DNA of 64,000 bases from contig NZ_CP109327.1 in assembly GCF_035918155.1 (NCBI RefSeq), positions 7,874,001-7,938,000 of the forward strand. Reading direction: 5' to 3'. Positions 63,004 through 64,000 of this stretch are shown here, in pieces; the first letter of the stretch is position 1, and each line of letters starts with the position of its first letter. The notes below the pieces were generated by a model. That model was not told the DNA's origin. It searched no databases and saw only the letters and a list, made by a program, of their open reading frames with translations. The position numbers and the translations under genes are program-made. The DNA comes from Streptomyces sp. NBC_01591 (GTDB lineage Bacteria > Actinomycetota > Actinomycetes > Streptomycetales > Streptomycetaceae).

Positions 63004-64000
63004 CTACAGCGCGACCGGGTCCGGTGGCTGGGTCGTGCGGGTGTATGCCTGCCAGAGGGCGGCGTACTCCCCTCCCCGGGACAGCAGTTCGGCGTGTGTG
63101 CCGTGCTCGGCGGCCTCGCTGCGGTTGAGGATGAGGACGCGGTCCGCGTCGCGTGCCTGCTCCAGGCGGTGTGCGACGATCACGCTGGTCCGCCCCCGGA
63201 CGACCCGCGCGAGAGCCGTCCGCAGGAGGGCGCGGGTCTGCGTACCGGATTCGGCGGTGGCCTCGTCGAGGATGACGACGGGCGGGTCGGCGAGCAGGAC
63301 GCGGGCCAGGGCGAGGTGCTGGACCGCCCCGTCGTCCAGTGGTGTCCCGCCGGGGCCGAGGACGGTGTCGAGCCCGGATTCCAGGCCCAGTGCCCAGTCG
63401 GCCCCGACCTCGCGCAGGCATCGGCGGAGTTCGGTGTCGGTGGCACCGGGCCGGGCGATCCTCAGATTGTCCGCGAGGGTGCCGCCGAACAGATGGACTT
63501 CCTGGGTGACCAGATAGCGGGTGGGGGAGCCGGGGCCCGCGGCGTCCCCGACGGTGATCCGTCCCTCGGACGGCTCGTCGAGGCCCGCGATCAGGCGGGC
63601 CAGGGTGCTCTTGCCCGAGCCGCTGGCGCCGACGAGCGCGACGCTGGTGCACGCGGGTACGTGCAGGGAGACATCACGGAGCACCGGACGCGTCCCGTCG
63701 TACGAGTACGAGACACCCCGCACCTCGATCTCCGCTCCGCACGACGTCCCGTCCCGGCCGCCCGGTGCGCTGCCGGGGCGGTCGCCCAGGTCGGTGATCC
63801 CGACGAGACGCGCCAGTCCCACGGTGGCTCGCTGGACGTCGTCCAGACTGCCCAGGAGAGCTCCTACCGGACCGAACAGTCGGTGGAAGTAGAGGGCCGC
63901 GGCGGTTGCCGCGCCCAGCGAGATCGTCCCGGAGCGTAGCAGCGCGAAGCCGGTCATGAGTACGGCGGCGAGGCCGAGGAACTCCGCCGCGTTGAGCAGC
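63004..64000 (-). CDS. ABC transporter half-molecule (permease-ATPase), 5' end beyond window
   Basis: The visible 330 residues hold the end of a membrane domain and a full ATPase domain: Walker A ALVGASGSGKST, Walker B VVILDEATAESG, H-loop IVAHRLEQA. The signature position reads LDDGAVQHLALA rather than LSGGQ. Similar degenerate signatures occur in siderophore-linked IrtAB-type heterodimers. Together with SIP it suggests ferric-siderophore import or siderophore export. The frame is open to the window edge. Confidence 0.88.
   Translation of the reverse strand, partial: LLNAAEFLGLAAVLMTGFALLRSGTISLGAATAAALYFHRLFGPVGALLGSLDDVQRATVGLARLVGITDLGDRPGSAPGGRDGTSCGAEIEVRGVSYSYDGTRPVLRDVSLHVPACTSVALVGASGSGKSTLARLIAGLDEPSEGRITVGDAAGPGSPTRYLVTQEVHLFGGTLADNLRIARPGATDTELRRCLREVGADWALGLESGLDTVLGPGGTPLDDGAVQHLALARVLLADPPVVILDEATAESGTQTRALLRTALARVVRGRTSVIVAHRLEQARDADRVLILNRSEAAEHGTHAELLSRGGEYAALWQAYTRTTQPPDPVAL

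Overview
The window reads as chromosomal DNA of a streptomycete or close actinobacterial relative. Base composition is very GC-rich with strong third-position GC. Genes often start with GTG, translational overlaps of the GTGA and ATGA type are frequent, TTA codons are rare, and the protein families are typical of Streptomyces (SIP siderophore reductase, PadR, MarR and TetR regulators, FBP/FusB-like protein, DoxX, secreted GH92). No species is assigned.

Layout. 0.1-3.4 kb: a DUF309 protein and a large LuxR-type ATPase that lacks the usual C-terminal HTH. 3.5-33.6 kb: an island-like segment that opens with tRNA-Pro(GGG) and a tyrosine-integrase remnant. A 23-bp repeat occurs at 3602-3624 and again at 33577-33599. 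The segment holds (a) a six- or seven-gene secondary-lipid cluster at 5-20 kb: a protein with two NMO-like domains followed by KS-AT-ACP-KR, a KS-AT-DH-PPTase protein, a free ACP, an alpha/beta hydrolase, a glycosyltransferase and a zinc-ribbon methyltransferase; (b) a NicO-type nickel/cobalt transporter and a giant exported metallophosphoesterase; and (c) a decayed carbohydrate-use region with an intact GH92 mannosidase among fragments of a GH35 enzyme, manA, a ChvE-type binding protein, an MmsB-type permease and a transposase.

33.7-45.5 kb: an apparently single reverse-strand catabolic operon of eleven genes: aldehyde dehydrogenase, extradiol (VOC) dioxygenase, aspartate-dehydrogenase-like protein, alpha/beta hydrolase, cupin, two SDRs, a ThDP enzyme, a PDR/VanB-type reductase, a small recombinase-like HTH protein and a Rieske oxygenase. 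It is divergent from an MFS importer. The shared intergenic region carries TAAGNNCTTA operators, and a MarR gene lies close by. Ring hydroxylation, extradiol cleavage, C-C hydrolysis and aldehyde oxidation point to an aromatic or heteroaromatic substrate that cannot be named from sequence. 45.5-47.7 kb is a scar zone of truncated genes (MarR, CoxS, CoxL, IS701-like transposase, MFS).

47.8-64 kb is mostly ordinary chromosome: GNAT, cytochrome P450, FBP protein, NUDIX, a coupled pair of NAD-kinase-like and SPFH proteins, SDR, a TetR/PAP2/EamA unit with a striking operator array, PadR, 2,4-dienoyl-CoA reductase, DoxX, dienelactone-hydrolase-like protein, siderophore-interacting protein and a half ABC transporter cut by the window edge. 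Several intergenic dyads, such as three TetR-type sites exactly 16 bp apart and paired TCGTC-N5-GACGA sites, give testable regulatory hypotheses.
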